Positions 26,701-36,853 of a stretch of 64,000 nt of DNA are shown here, piece after piece. The DNA is from Formosimonas limnophila (GTDB taxonomy: Bacteria > Pseudomonadota > Gammaproteobacteria > Burkholderiales > Burkholderiaceae): assembly GCF_014652675.1 (NCBI RefSeq), contig NZ_BMZG01000003.1, forward strand, positions 45,239 through 109,238, in the 5' to 3' direction. The translations under genes and the position numbers were made by a program. Each line of letters begins with the position of its first letter. The stretch's first letter is position 1. The notes under the pieces are model-generated. The model did not search any database. It saw only the letters and a list, made by a program, of their open reading frames with translations, and was not told the DNA's origin.

Positions 26701-27873
26701 ATGTCGTATTCCCAATTGTTTTCTCAACGTGCCACAGCCATCAAAAGCTCAGTGATTCGCGAAATTTTAAAAGTTACCGCGAATCCTGATGTGATTTCGT
26801 TTGCAGGTGGCTTGCCTGCGCCTGAAAGTTTTCCTGTGGCGCAGATGAAAGCAGCGTTTGATAAAGTGCTGGTCACCGACGCTCAAAGCGCCTTACAGTA
26901 TTCAACCACCGATGGTTATGCGCCGTTGCGTGAGTGGGTAGCGAGTCGTATGAGCACTGATGGTGCGACCATTACACCAGACCAAGTGATTATTGTGTCG
27001 GGTTCGCAGCAGGCACTGGACTTGATTGGCAAAGTGTTCATTGATGAAGGTGATACGGTATTGGTTGAGACACCGACTTATCTAGGGGCATTGCAGGCAT
27101 TTTCACTGTTTGCGCCCAAGTTTGTTTCCGTGGCATCAGATGAGCAAGGTTTGGATGCGTCTCAATTAACGGCAGAGGATGCTCAAGCGGCTAAGTTTCT
27201 CTACGCATTGCCAAACTTTCAGAATCCCACAGGGCGTATGATGAGTGAAGAGCGTCGTGCGAAATTGGTGGAAGTTGCTCGTGCGAATGATTTATTGGTG
27301 GTGGAAGATGACCCATACGGTGCGTTGTGGTATCAGGCCGCACCGCCAGCGTCGTTGTTGTCACGCATGCCTGAGCGCGTGATTCACATGGGTTCGTTCT
27401 CAAAGGTACTCGCACCTGGTTTGCGCCTTGGTTACATTGTCGCTCCCGTAGAAATCGCGCGCAAGTTTGAGCAGGCCAAGCAAGCGACCGATTTGCACAC
27501 CTCAACCATTGCACAGCGTGTGGTGTACGAAGTGGTCAAAGATGGCTTTTTGGATGAGCACATTCCCTCGATTCGTACCCTTTACCATGGTCAAGCACAG
27601 GTGATGTTAGAGGCATTGTCTGAGCACATGCCAAACGGTGTGGTTTGGAATGTGCCTGCGGGTGGGATGTTTTTGTGGGTGACTTTGCCTGACGGACTCA
27701 ATGCAGAAAAACTGCTTGAAAAAGCTGTGGCGCGCAATGTCGCTTATGTTCCAGGCACACCTTTTTATGCGAATGTGGCGCAGGACAATACGTTGCGTCT
27801 GGCTTTTGTGACGGTACCTGCTGAGAAAATTCGGCATGGCGTGGCGCAGTTGGCTCAAATTTTTGGTGAGTAA
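26701..27873 (+). CDS. PLP-dependent aminotransferase (class I/II, LysN/MocR-type)
   Basis: A 390-residue fold-type I aminotransferase. FAGGLPAPESFP near residue 36 is typical of 2-aminoadipate/kynurenine-type enzymes; ALPNFQNPTGRMMS near residue 170 and the PLP lysine in MGSFSKVLAPGLRLGYI near residue 232 are present. Substrate likely 2-aminoadipate, a branched or an aromatic amino acid; sequence alone does not decide. A promoter region with repeated operator-like sites precedes it, and a perfect terminator follows. Confidence 0.9.
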   Translation: MSYSQLFSQRATAIKSSVIREILKVTANPDVISFAGGLPAPESFPVAQMKAAFDKVLVTDAQSALQYSTTDGYAPLREWVASRMSTDGATITPDQVIIVSGSQQALDLIGKVFIDEGDTVLVETPTYLGALQAFSLFAPKFVSVASDEQGLDASQLTAEDAQAAKFLYALPNFQNPTGRMMSEERRAKLVEVARANDLLVVEDDPYGALWYQAAPPASLLSRMPERVIHMGSFSKVLAPGLRLGYIVAPVEIARKFEQAKQATDLHTSTIAQRVVYEVVKDGFLDEHIPSIRTLYHGQAQVMLEALSEHMPNGVVWNVPAGGMFLWVTLPDGLNAEKLLEKAVARNVAYVPGTPFYANVAQDNTLRLAFVTVPAEKIRHGVAQLAQIFGE

Positions 27874-27889
27874 CGTGGGCTTCATCAAT

Positions 27890-27923
27890 AAAAAACGCGC
27901 CGTGTTGACACGGCGCGTTTTTT
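27890..27923. terminator. Bidirectional terminator
   Basis: AACGCGCCGTG and CACGGCGCGTT arms around TTGA with A- and T-runs outside, between the convergent aminotransferase and GlsB genes. Confidence 0.9.
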
Positions 27924-27944
27924 GTTGTGAATAACGATGAGCGG

Positions 27945-28193
27945 CTATCGCTTGATCAGACGCAACAGCAGGAGTAGAACCACTGCGCCGATAGTACCCG
28001 TGAGAATAGCACCCAAAAGACCGCCACCTAGAGACAATCCAGCCATATTGAGTAAGTAGCCGCCCACGACGGAACCAATTAAACCCACAATGATGTCACC
28101 AATAAGGCCAAAAGGACCGCCGACCAAAACACTGGCCAACCAGCCAGCTGCCAAACCAATCAGTATGGTGATGATAATGCTTTCCATAGCCAC
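27945..28193 (-). CDS. GlsB/YeaQ/YmgE-family membrane protein
   Basis: An 82-residue, glycine-rich protein of three membrane segments: IIITILIGLAAGWLASVLVG, a GLIGDIIVGLIGSVVGGYLL helix and a C-terminal hydrophobic helix ending LLLRLIKR. Matches the transglycosylase-associated (PF04226) stress family; the enzymatic name is historical and no activity is known. GGAG ribosome site before the ATG. Confidence 0.9.
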   Translation of the reverse strand: MAMESIIITILIGLAAGWLASVLVGGPFGLIGDIIVGLIGSVVGGYLLNMAGLSLGGGLLGAILTGTIGAVVLLLLLRLIKR

Positions 28194-28344
28194 GACAATC
28201 TCCTTATTAAGGAATTAAAAATCACACTTAAGGTGTGTTGATTTTAGTATATGGGTTCTAAAATCTGAATTTATTGTATCAGAAGTTTTACGTCAATACT
28301 ACTAAATGTCGTTTTTTTGTGAATTGATTTTTTGCCCTGTAAGC

Positions 28345-28379
28345 AAAAAAAAGCTGCTCAAATAATGGAGCAGCTTTTT
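28345..28379 (-). terminator. Terminator after sodB
   Basis: AAGCTGCTC and GAGCAGCTT arms (28351-28359, 28368-28376); the minus-strand stem is followed by a long T-run. Confidence 0.85.
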
Positions 28380-28393
28380 GTGAGGGGTGTAGA

Positions 28394-28972
28394 TTACGCA
28401 AAGTTTGCCGCAACAAAATCCCAGTTCACCAAGCTCCAAAACGCTTCCACATACTTTGGACGCGCATTGCGGTAGTCCACATAGTAAGCGTGTTCCCACA
28501 CGTCGCAAGTGAGCAGAGGTTTGTTGTCCGTGGTCAATGGTGTGGCCGCGTTAGAGGTTGATACCAATTCCAAATCACCCGCTGGTGTCTTGACCAACCA
28601 TGCCCAGCCAGAACCAAAGGTGGTGACGGCTGTTTTGGTGAATTCGGCTTTGAAATTGTCAAATGAACCCCATTTGGCGTTGATTGCTTCAGCCAAAGCA
28701 CCCGTTGGTTCGCCTCCGCCGTTGGGTTTTAAACCATTCCAGTAAAACGTGTGGTTCCAAACTTGAGCGGCGTTGTTGAAAATGCCAGCAGATGATTTTT
28801 TGACGATTTCTTCGAGGCTTGAGTTTTCGAATTCTGTGCCTTTAATCAAACCATTGAGGTTGGTGACGTAGGTTTGGTGGTGTTTGCCGTAGTGAAACTC
28901 AATAGTTTCCTGTGAAATGATTGGTGCGAGTGCATCGGTAGCGTACGGCAGTGCGGGTAACGTGTGTTCCAT
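28394..28972 (-). CDS. sodB: Superoxide dismutase, iron type
   Basis: A 192-residue Fe-SOD. Metal ligands are visible: His in [11 protein letters not shown] near residue 27, His in [11 protein letters not shown] near residue 74, and the [11 protein letters not shown] motif near residues 157-167. Gln in [11 protein letters not shown] and the overall sequence favour the iron form. It is cytoplasmic (no signal peptide). It lies 24 bp after xseA on the same strand. Confidence 0.95.
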   Translation of the reverse strand: MEHTLPALPYATDALAPIISQETIEFHYGKHHQTYVTNLNGLIKGTEFENSSLEEIVKKSSAGIFNNAAQVWNHTFYWNGLKPNGGGEPTGALAEAINAKWGSFDNFKAEFTKTAVTTFGSGWAWLVKTPAGDLELVSTSNAATPLTTDNKPLLTCDVWEHAYYVDYRNARPKYVEAFWSLVNWDFVAANFA

Positions 28973-28996
28973 GGTGTTCCTCTTTTTTGGTTGAAA

Positions 28997-30322
28997 TTAG
29001 GGTGACTCTGTGTGATTGACTGTGCTTATCACACGCCCATCGGCGAATTGAATCGTGATGCCATCGCCTGACTGTAGTGACGCTGCATTATAAACGATAG
29101 TGCCGTCTTGCGCACGGACGTAGGTGTAACCTCGTGCGAGCACATTGTCAGGGTTCAGTTGTTTTAGGTGGCTGATGCGGTGGTTGAGCTTTTGTTCTTG
29201 CAGGACGAGGTGACGGCTCACGGCATGGCATAATTGGTTGTTGCTGCGCTGCAATTGGCTGATAGGTTTCGATAAGTTTGGGCGAGCGCGTTGCCAACGT
29301 TGGCTCATCTGTACCACCGCGGTACTTGTGCGCTCAAATTGACGAAGCATACTGTGTTTTAAGCGGGTGCGCAGCTCGTTTAGTGTCTGTTGTTTGTTTT
29401 GTAGCCTTTGCGCGGGTGTGAGTAGACGCAGCATGATATGGTCGAGCTGCTGTTCTTTGTCATGCATTCGGCTCATCATGGCACGGTTGAGGTGGTTCTG
29501 TTGTTGTTCTATGTGGTGGAGCAATGCCTCTTGACTGGGCGTGCTGATGATTTCAGCCGCAGCGGTTGGTGTGGCTGCTCTAATGTCCGCAACATAGTCA
29601 GCGATACTGGTGTCGGTTTCGTGACCTATGCCGCTGATGGTGGGGATTCGTGATTGGAAGATGGCGTGTGCGACTTCGGGCTCATTAAATGCCCATAAAT
29701 CCTCAATGCTGCCACCACCTCTGACGATGAGAATCGCATCAAGGACTTTATTTTGATTGGCTTTTTGAATTGCAGAGGCGATTTGGCGGGGAGCTTGCTT
29801 ACCTTGTACCAGTGTGGGGTAAAGCAAAATAGAGATGTGCGGCGCACGACGTTCTAATGTGTGACAGACGTCTCGCAATGCCGCGGCTTGTGGCGAGGTG
29901 ATGATGCCAATGTGGTGAGCAAAGCTGGGTAAGGCTTTTTTGTGTGCTGCATCAAACAAGCCCTGACGCTGTAGCTCATCTTTGAGTTGTAAAAAGCGTT
30001 CGTGTAAGTTTCCTTGACCAGCACGCCTCATGGTCTCGACAGACAGCTGAAAGTCGCCACGTGGTGCATACAAAGAAGCCAAAACGTGTGCTTCTACGGC
30101 ATCTCCTTCGCGTGGTTGAAAGCTCAGCAAGCTATTTTTGTGGCGAAACATCACGGCACGGACTTGAGCTTTGTCATCTTTGAGTGAAAAATACCAGTGG
30201 CCACTGGCAGCACTCGTGAGGTTTGAAATTTCACCTTTGACCCAAAGCAAAGGAATTTGTCGCTCAATTAGCTGGGCGACGCGTGTATTAAATTCTGATA
30301 CGGAGAGGCTATCGGTGCTCAT
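28997..30322 (-). CDS. xseA: Exodeoxyribonuclease VII large subunit
   Basis: 441 residues: N-terminal OB-fold (IPLLWVKGEISNLTSAASGHWYF region), catalytic core with GIITSPQAAALRD near residue 139, RGGGSIEDLWAFNEPEVA near 200 and GIGHETDTSIADYVAD near 232, then a coiled-coil tail. It degrades single-stranded DNA with the small subunit XseB, which is not adjacent. Confidence 0.95.
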   Translation of the reverse strand: MSTDSLSVSEFNTRVAQLIERQIPLLWVKGEISNLTSAASGHWYFSLKDDKAQVRAVMFRHKNSLLSFQPREGDAVEAHVLASLYAPRGDFQLSVETMRRAGQGNLHERFLQLKDELQRQGLFDAAHKKALPSFAHHIGIITSPQAAALRDVCHTLERRAPHISILLYPTLVQGKQAPRQIASAIQKANQNKVLDAILIVRGGGSIEDLWAFNEPEVAHAIFQSRIPTISGIGHETDTSIADYVADIRAATPTAAAEIISTPSQEALLHHIEQQQNHLNRAMMSRMHDKEQQLDHIMLRLLTPAQRLQNKQQTLNELRTRLKHSMLRQFERTSTAVVQMSQRWQRARPNLSKPISQLQRSNNQLCHAVSRHLVLQEQKLNHRISHLKQLNPDNVLARGYTYVRAQDGTIVYNAASLQSGDGITIQFADGRVISTVNHTESP

Positions 30323-30703
30323 GGTTTCTTTGATGTTTTCGTTATACTGGTTTGTTCTATGATAAGGGTTTTGTATGAGTAGGTGGTTTTTACTTGGGTG
30401 TATTTTTGGGGAATTTTATGGATTTTGTTCTAAAAAAATTTGATTTACTGTTTTTTTGGGCAATCCTCCGTAAATACCGATGTATTGCTGTTTTTTGAGT
30501 TATACTTAAGTTTAGTCATTTTTCGTTTTGTGGTAGATACGTATTGCAAACTATTTTAATTTTATCAAAAAAATTCACATTTTTGAGAAATACTCATGCG
30601 GAAATAAGGACAGAGGGTGGGAATTAACAAAAAACACAGAATCAAAAGTACCACCAGTGATCAAACTTATCATGGTCAGTGGGGTGCAGGGTTTGGACAG
30701 GGC
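30323..30703. other. AT-rich intergenic region before lpxK
   Basis: About 380 bp between the divergent xseA and lpxK starts. It is AT-rich with several T-runs and TATACT-like hexamers (for example near 30498), but no clear -35/-10 pair. In many betaproteobacteria exbB-exbD precede lpxK; no trace of them is visible here. An in-frame GTG at 30617 could extend lpxK, with no family support. Confidence 0.5.
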
Positions 30704-31810
30704 ATGAATGGCTTGTCCATGAGCGCTCGCGCGCAGAGAGAGGCTGCATGGCTGTCTCTGTGGGGGCAGCGTGGCTTAAAAAACTACGCATTGGCACCTT
30801 TGGCTGCTTTATTCCAATTGTTTTCGTGGTTGCGACGGGTCTTTTACCAGACTGGCGTGATGGATGTTTTGTTCGCTCCAGTACCTGTGGTGGTGGTGGG
30901 TGGTGTTATGGTTGGGGGCGTGGGGAAAACCCCCGTGGTGACTGCGTTAGCGAGGACATTGCGCCGAGCTGGTTATCGACCAGGCATTATTGCGCGTGGT
31001 TATGGTGGCTCTAACGCACGACAAAGTCGGATGCCGATGGCAGTGACGGCTATGAGTGATAGCCGAGTGGTGGGTGATGAGCCAATGCTGCATTTTCTCA
31101 ATACAGAGTGCCCTGTGTGGGTGGGCGCGGATCGTGCGAGAGCTGCCAAAGCTCTTTGTTCAGCTCATCCTGAGGTGGATGTTTTGCTGTGCGACGATGG
31201 CTTACAGCACTATCGTTTGTCGCGAGATATTGAAATTGTGGTCATGGATGGGCGCGGTGTCGGCAATGGTTTGTGTTTGCCTGCTGGACCTTTACGTGAA
31301 GGGCTCAGCCGATTGAAAGAGGTTGATGCGGTCGTGTGGCATCGACGTGGTGATACGGCGATGACGTGCCCCGTTCAGCAAGTCACTCGAAATGACGTCC
31401 CTCATTTTGTTTTTGAGAGTCACATTGCGGATGCTTATGATTTGCTCAATCCTTCCGACCGTGTGCCATTGTCATTCTTTTCTGGTAAATCTGTCACAAT
31501 GATGGCTGCAATTGCTCAGCCTGTCAGGTTTTTTCGGATGCTCGAAGGACAAGGCGTGGTGGGGTTAGAGGTGCCGCTACCCGACCATGCTGCATTTGAT
31601 TTGTCGGTCTTTAGGCAATCGCTGGTGCTCGCCTCTAAATATGTGCTGATGACCGAAAAGGATGCGGTAAAATGCCGAGACATCCTTGAAAAATCGAATG
31701 AGGACAAAGGCCGATACTGGGTTGTGCCACTTGATGTGGTCAACACCGATGATTTGGCTCGATTACAAAGCTTTCTGCTTGAACGTTTGGAAAGCCTTAA
31801 GTCGATATGA
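30704..31810 (+). CDS. lpxK: Tetraacyldisaccharide 4'-kinase
   Basis: Lipid A 4'-kinase, 368 residues from ATG 30704 (GGACAGG just upstream); ATG 30719 is also possible. The P-loop lies in GGVMVGGVGKTPVVTALA near residue 69, and DVLLCDDGLQHYRLSRDIEI holds the conserved DDGLQH motif near residue 165. An N-terminal hydrophobic stretch (about 20-45) anchors it to the inner membrane. First gene of an lpxK-Trm112-kdsB envelope operon. The sequence before residue 15 is not conserved, so the start is uncertain. Confidence 0.92.
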   Translation: MNGLSMSARAQREAAWLSLWGQRGLKNYALAPLAALFQLFSWLRRVFYQTGVMDVLFAPVPVVVVGGVMVGGVGKTPVVTALARTLRRAGYRPGIIARGYGGSNARQSRMPMAVTAMSDSRVVGDEPMLHFLNTECPVWVGADRARAAKALCSAHPEVDVLLCDDGLQHYRLSRDIEIVVMDGRGVGNGLCLPAGPLREGLSRLKEVDAVVWHRRGDTAMTCPVQQVTRNDVPHFVFESHIADAYDLLNPSDRVPLSFFSGKSVTMMAAIAQPVRFFRMLEGQGVVGLEVPLPDHAAFDLSVFRQSLVLASKYVLMTEKDAVKCRDILEKSNEDKGRYWVVPLDVVNTDDLARLQSFLLERLESLKSI

Positions 31811-31943
31811 ATGGCATAAGCTGATTTTATGGCACTTGGCCTTCTTAGGGTTTTAAAGCAAAGCCAAATAATGCGTGTTTTATTGCTCAAGGGGCGCTCA
31901 TTTTCTGGGCGTCGTACTTACATTTTTTATGAGAAACATTTTT

Positions 31944-32120
31944 ATGTCCCAACCATCGTGGCTCACACACATTACCTGTCCCAAGTGCCAAGGTAAACTG
32001 ACGCAAATAGAGAATGCAACAGGTTTGTTGTGTGCTCATGATCAATTGGTTTTTCCCGTGCGCGACGGCATCCCCATTATGTTAATGGAGCAGGCTGTTG
32101 TTGTGGATCACCAAGCATGA
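31944..32120 (+). CDS. Trm112-family zinc-ribbon-like small protein (YcaR)
   Basis: 58 residues from ATG 31944: WLTHITCPKCQGKLTQIE, then a LLCAHDQLVFPVRDGIPIML tail. The CPKC knuckle is intact; the second pair is reduced to one Cys. Family members pair with methyltransferases in other settings, and in this position between lpxK and kdsB the role is unknown. ATGA overlap with kdsB. Confidence 0.88.
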   Translation: MSQPSWLTHITCPKCQGKLTQIENATGLLCAHDQLVFPVRDGIPIMLMEQAVVVDHQA

Positions 32121-32899
32121 GCCAAGTTCACATTGTTATCCCTGCCCGTATGGGCAGTTCTCGTTTTTATGGCAAGCCTCTGGTGAAACTTTCTGGGAGA
32201 GAGATGGTGCTGCGCGTGGTCGATCGCGCGAAATTGACGGGCGTCTCCAGCATTGTGGTTGCGACGGATGATGCAGCGATTGCGCAATGTGTCCAGCAAG
32301 CTGGTTTCGATGCCCAGATGACGGATGTGGATCATCCTTCAGGCACAGACCGAATCGCGCAAGTTGCAGAGGCTCGAGTATGGCCAGATGATGACATTGT
32401 TGTGAATGTGCAAGGCGATGAGCCACTGATAGAGCCTGAGCTGATTGAGGAGGTTGCTTTGGCCTTATCTGCTCATCCTGATTGTGTGATGTCGACGGCA
32501 GCACATGTATTGATTGACGCGGCCAGTTTGCTTAATCCGAATATCGTTAAAGTGGTTTTAGACAATCAGCAGCGCGCATTGTATTTTTCTCGTGCGCCGA
32601 TTCCTTTTCCGCGTGATGCGATGCGAGCGGCAGGCGGTGATGGATTGGTTGCGTTGCCCGCAGGGCTACCAGTGCTGCGTCACATGGGTATTTATGCTTA
32701 TCGTGTGGGCTTTTTGAAACAATACGCTGATTTACCTGCCAGTCCTTTAGAGCAGTTTGAAAGCTTGGAGCAATTGCGGGTCTTGGCCAATGGTCATCAA
32801 ATCAGCGTCTACATCAGCCCAATGGCTTCCGCGCCGGGTGTCGATGAACCGAGCGATGTGGCTATTGTTGAAAACTTTTTGGCTCAATATTCTAAATAA
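32117..32899 (+). CDS. kdsB: 3-deoxy-manno-octulosonate cytidylyltransferase
   Basis: A 260-residue CMP-Kdo synthetase. IPARMGSSRFYGKPLVKLSG near residue 6 is the nucleotide-binding motif (SSR-PGK type), followed by VATDDAAI, VNVQGDEPLIEPELI and FSRAPIPFPRD. It activates Kdo for LPS core synthesis, the step that follows lipid A assembly by LpxK. It overlaps the Trm112 gene by 4 bp. Confidence 0.96.
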   Translation: MSQVHIVIPARMGSSRFYGKPLVKLSGREMVLRVVDRAKLTGVSSIVVATDDAAIAQCVQQAGFDAQMTDVDHPSGTDRIAQVAEARVWPDDDIVVNVQGDEPLIEPELIEEVALALSAHPDCVMSTAAHVLIDAASLLNPNIVKVVLDNQQRALYFSRAPIPFPRDAMRAAGGDGLVALPAGLPVLRHMGIYAYRVGFLKQYADLPASPLEQFESLEQLRVLANGHQISVYISPMASAPGVDEPSDVAIVENFLAQYSK

Positions 32900-32969
32900 A
32901 AAGCTAAAACCACATTTTTATTGCTTTACCGTCACCCTAAATCTTGACCAAAAGGCTCGACTGCGGTAA

Positions 32970-33716
<747 letters not shown>

Positions 33717-33732
33717 TTTTGTTCAGTGATAC

Positions 33733-33765
33733 AAAAAATCCCGATGCACGTGCATCGGGATTTTT
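33733..33765. terminator. Bidirectional terminator after adk
   Basis: AATCCCGATGCAC and GTGCATCGGGATT form a perfect palindromic stem with A- and T-runs, between convergent genes. Confidence 0.9.
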
Positions 33766-33787
33766 GCTTTGGGCTTTAAGCCGCAGT

Positions 33788-34489
33788 TTAATCAGCGTTC
33801 GCCGTAAATGTGGTGTTGTTGACCCCAAACATTTTACGATAGACCACCCCCAGAGTAGTGTAGGTCGCTGGAATCGTCCAAATCCAACCAATGACGGTAA
33901 CAAATCCCAAAAGGTTGATTAAACCCAACATCAAGATGAGCCCAAACATAGAAAACCAGCGGTGTGTGATCGCTTTACGTGAGGCTTCCATTGATTCCCA
34001 AACAGGTATGCCTTTGTCAGCACGAACGCGCAAGGCAAATACATAAGCAACCGATAGGTAAAGACCTGGAATGACAAGTAATACAAAACCGATGCAAATC
34101 AGCAATACCATCAATAAAAATGACCCCAATAATGGGCCAAACAGTTTAAAGCCATCAAAAGCCTGTCCCACATCTGTTTTTTTGCCCACTGCTGCACGAA
34201 CGCCCATCATTTCCAAACTTGCCGTAAAAGGGCCTGCAATTAACAGTGATGCAAAAGGAATAAACGCCGCAATCAAGCTCAAAACATAAATAATCAACAT
34301 GCCAATATTGATGGGCAGCTTGTGGCCGTTACTCAAAGTAAAGCCTTCTGAAATGGCATCGAATACACGAAAATCGTATTGTCCTTGAATTGCATTATCT
34401 AAAGAGCCTTCTCCAATCGTGCCATCCGAGTGGATAGTGTTTGTGATTAGATCAGTTTTGGGTGTACTGTAAGGATTGTGGCTATTCAT
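33788..34489 (-). CDS. BPSS1780-like integral membrane protein
   Basis: A 233-residue protein: a polar N-terminus of about 60 residues (NPYSTPKTDL is the start) then four to five membrane helices, including IGMLIIYVLSLIAAFIPFAS, LGSFLLMVLLICIGFVLLVI and LILMLGLINLLGFVTVIGWI. The layout and the WESMEASRKAITHRWFSMFG loop resemble the family named after Burkholderia BPSS1780. Function unknown. Monocistronic, convergent with adk. Confidence 0.75.
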   Translation of the reverse strand: MNSHNPYSTPKTDLITNTIHSDGTIGEGSLDNAIQGQYDFRVFDAISEGFTLSNGHKLPINIGMLIIYVLSLIAAFIPFASLLIAGPFTASLEMMGVRAAVGKKTDVGQAFDGFKLFGPLLGSFLLMVLLICIGFVLLVIPGLYLSVAYVFALRVRADKGIPVWESMEASRKAITHRWFSMFGLILMLGLINLLGFVTVIGWIWTIPATYTTLGVVYRKMFGVNNTTFTANAD

Positions 34490-34681
34490 TTGAGCTCCCT
34501 TTCTAAAATTGTGAGTGAGGCTGTATTTTAAACTGTTATTCCATTCTGCTATAGGTTGTCATCGGTCTTTATACGAAGAAGCGTTGATTTGTCTTTGGTG
34601 ATGTCTTTGGTTGGGAGCGTGGGTCAAGCTCTCGCAAAGAGCTGTCTCAGTAAAAATTGTGTATGGTTTATATGACGAATA

Positions 34682-35356
34682 TCAACTTAATGACGCTACT
34701 AGCTGGTCAAAATGACTGAAAATGCGCACGGTATTGTTCTGTGTGAGTGCATGCTCAATCGCTACGCCTTCGTTGTAACCATAATTAAACACGACACATT
34801 GACAGTTGGCTGCCTGTGCGGCAAGGACGTCGTTCATGGAGTCACCAACCATAAGTGCTTCGCTGACCGAAATGTCCAGCTCTGAGCAAGCATGGAGAAT
34901 CGGTGCTGGATGGGGTTTTTTGTGCGTCAGCGTGTCGCCGCAGACGATGCTGCCAAAATACTCTTTCCAGCCAAATTGTGTGAGTAGGGGGAGGGTGAAT
35001 TCGCTCGGCTTATTGGTGACAATGGCCAGTTTGAATCCTGCCCGATATAATGCACTTAGGCCGTTGGTGACTTCAGCGTATTCTTCAGTCGAATCGCCAT
35101 TGATAGCATGATAGTGCTGTGAAAACTGCTGGTAAGCCATGGTCAAGTCAACCGTGGTGAGGGCATCGGCGAGGGCGCGTTTGACGAGGTTTTGTGCGCC
35201 TTTGCCCACCATGCTAATAGCCGATTCAAATGGCAACGCGGCCAAATGATATTCATGGCGCAGCTGGTTGATGGCTTTGACCAAGTCAGGCGCGGTGTGC
35301 AGCAATGTGCCATCTAAGTCAAACAAAATGCCACGTGGTTGAGAATGAGGAGGCAT
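34682..35356 (-). CDS. gph: Phosphoglycolate phosphatase
   Basis: A 224-residue HAD hydrolase: motif I FDLDGTLLHTAPDL near residue 11, motif II IVTNKPSEFTLP near 116, GDTLTHKKPHPAPIL near 141, and motif III VGDSMNDVLAAQAANC near 169. The helical cap and the ILFDLDGTLLHTAPDL sequence match Gph. It recycles 2-phosphoglycolate. The gene lies 66 bp after rpe on the same strand, a common rpe-gph pairing. Confidence 0.92.
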   Translation of the reverse strand: MPPHSQPRGILFDLDGTLLHTAPDLVKAINQLRHEYHLAALPFESAISMVGKGAQNLVKRALADALTTVDLTMAYQQFSQHYHAINGDSTEEYAEVTNGLSALYRAGFKLAIVTNKPSEFTLPLLTQFGWKEYFGSIVCGDTLTHKKPHPAPILHACSELDISVSEALMVGDSMNDVLAAQAANCQCVVFNYGYNEGVAIEHALTQNNTVRIFSHFDQLVASLS

Positions 35357-35422
35357 GGATAAATCAACCCGTAGATTAAAAAAGAGACTGAATGAGCGGT
35401 AGGGCTTTATGAAACGGATGTT

Positions 35423-36109
35423 TTAGCGTATGACTGTCGCGAGTTCAGCACGCATGTTATCAATAACTGTTTTGTAATCTGGGGCGTTAAAAATTGCAGA
35501 ACCTGCCACGAAAGTATCTGCACCCGCAGCAGCGATTTCAGCAATATTGTCTACTTTGACACCACCGTCCACCTCAAGCAAAATCGGTTGGCCGCCAGCA
35601 GCGACATGAGCGTCAATTCGTGCGCGGACAAGTTTGATTTTGTTCAGTGTCTCTGAGATGAACGACTGACCACCGAAACCTGGGTTGACCGACATGAGGA
35701 GAATCATGTCGAGCTTATCCATAACGTGACCAAGCACAGAAAGTGGTGTGGCAGGATTAAGCACCAAGCCTGCTTTACAGCCTGCGCCTTTAATCAAAGA
35801 TAAACTTCTGTCGACGTGACGAGACGCTTCAGGATGAAAGGTAATCATGTTCGCGCCTGCTGCTGCGAAGCTACTGATGAGCGAATCGACAGGCTCTACC
35901 ATTAAATGTACGTCCATCAAAGCACTGCCTGCGTAAGGTTTGATGGCTTCTAAAATCATCGGGCCAAAGGTCAGATTGGGCACATAATGATTGTCCATCA
36001 CATCAAAGTGAATCCAATCAGCACCAGCGGCCAATACGTCAGAGATTTCTGCGCCAAGCTTGGCAAAATCGGCGGAAAGAATGGAGGGAGAGATGCGGTA
36101 GGTGGTCAT
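35423..36109 (-). CDS. rpe: Ribulose-phosphate 3-epimerase
   Basis: 228 residues from ATG 36109. [15 protein letters not shown] near residue 6, [20 protein letters not shown] near 32, [13 protein letters not shown] near 139, and [10 protein letters not shown] near 174 are the metal-ligand and phosphate-binding motifs. Interconverts ribulose 5-phosphate and xylulose 5-phosphate for transketolase. Divergent from apaG, as in many betaproteobacteria. Confidence 0.96.
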   Translation of the reverse strand: MTTYRISPSILSADFAKLGAEISDVLAAGADWIHFDVMDNHYVPNLTFGPMILEAIKPYAGSALMDVHLMVEPVDSLISSFAAAGANMITFHPEASRHVDRSLSLIKGAGCKAGLVLNPATPLSVLGHVMDKLDMILLMSVNPGFGGQSFISETLNKIKLVRARIDAHVAAGGQPILLEVDGGVKVDNIAEIAAAGADTFVAGSAIFNAPDYKTVIDNMRAELATVIR

Positions 36110-36205
36110 GTGATTGCCCAAAATGGATGAAATAAAAGACTTGCGGTCAACTCCCCGTTATTTTACTATGAGTCCATTCACACGGCTGATAAAAAGAGGT
36201 TATGC

Positions 36206-36568
36206 ATGTTTGATATTCACGTCGAGAGTGCTTTTTGGCCAGAACAATCTGAGCCAAAGAATGATACCTATGTGTTTGTTTACACGATTCGCATCACCAA
36301 TAACGGTGAGCAAACGGCTCAACTGATTTCGCGTCACTGGGTGATTACCGATGGTTTTGGCGTTAGTCGTGAGGTTCGTGGCGATGGTGTGGTGGGGATG
36401 CAGCCACACATTGCTCCCAATGAAACATTTGAATACAGCAGCACCTGTCCGCTATCTACGCCGTATGGCACGATGCATGGTGAGTATTATTGTGTGGATG
36501 AGCAGGGTGGGCAATTTATTGTCGACATCCCGCAGTTTTTACTGGTAGCGGCGACGGTGGTTCATTGA
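36206..36568 (+). CDS. apaG: ApaG family protein
   Basis: A 120-residue fibronectin-III-like protein. YTIRITNNGEQTAQLISRHW, VVGMQPHIAPNETFEYSS and MHGEYYCVD are family signatures. In Salmonella CorD/ApaG influences Co2+ and Mg2+ efflux, but the molecular role is not settled. Divergent from rpe. Confidence 0.94.
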   Translation: MFDIHVESAFWPEQSEPKNDTYVFVYTIRITNNGEQTAQLISRHWVITDGFGVSREVRGDGVVGMQPHIAPNETFEYSSTCPLSTPYGTMHGEYYCVDEQGGQFIVDIPQFLLVAATVVH

Positions 36569-36670
36569 TTGAAAAAAAATCCCAAAACGGGATAAAAAAT
36601 AAAATGCTGCTTTCATTGATTCAATAAAACAACATCGGCAACACATTTATTGGTTGCTGCGTGGGTGTTT

Positions 36671-36853
36671 TTAAGGTGCTGTTGGTACTTCTTCTGGTGC
36701 GCTCATATCACATATTTGAGCGGTTGTATCCCATGCCCCTCCCGCGTTTTGGCATCGAGCGATGCTTTGCGTGTTGTCATAATACAGATAAGCCATCGTG
36801 GCAATCAGTGTGATGAGCGAGGCAATGAGTAGAGTTCGGATGGGATGGTTCAT
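36671..36853 (-). CDS. Small membrane protein coupled to ubiC
   Basis: 60 residues from ATG 36853, overlapping the ubiC stop as ATGA. One N-terminal membrane segment (about 6-26, LLIASLITLIATMAYLYY) followed by a short periplasmic tail with two cysteines (CQNAGGAWDTTAQIC) that could form a disulphide. I do not recognise a family. The tail resembles small Cys-pair motifs of secreted peptides. The overlap supports it being real. Confidence 0.6.
   Translation of the reverse strand: MNHPIRTLLIASLITLIATMAYLYYDNTQSIARCQNAGGAWDTTAQICDMSAPEEVPTAP

Noticed and set aside
30617..30703. GTG at 30617 as the lpxK start
   Set aside because: Adds 29 polar residues that have no match to LpxK; ATG 30704 has a better ribosome site.
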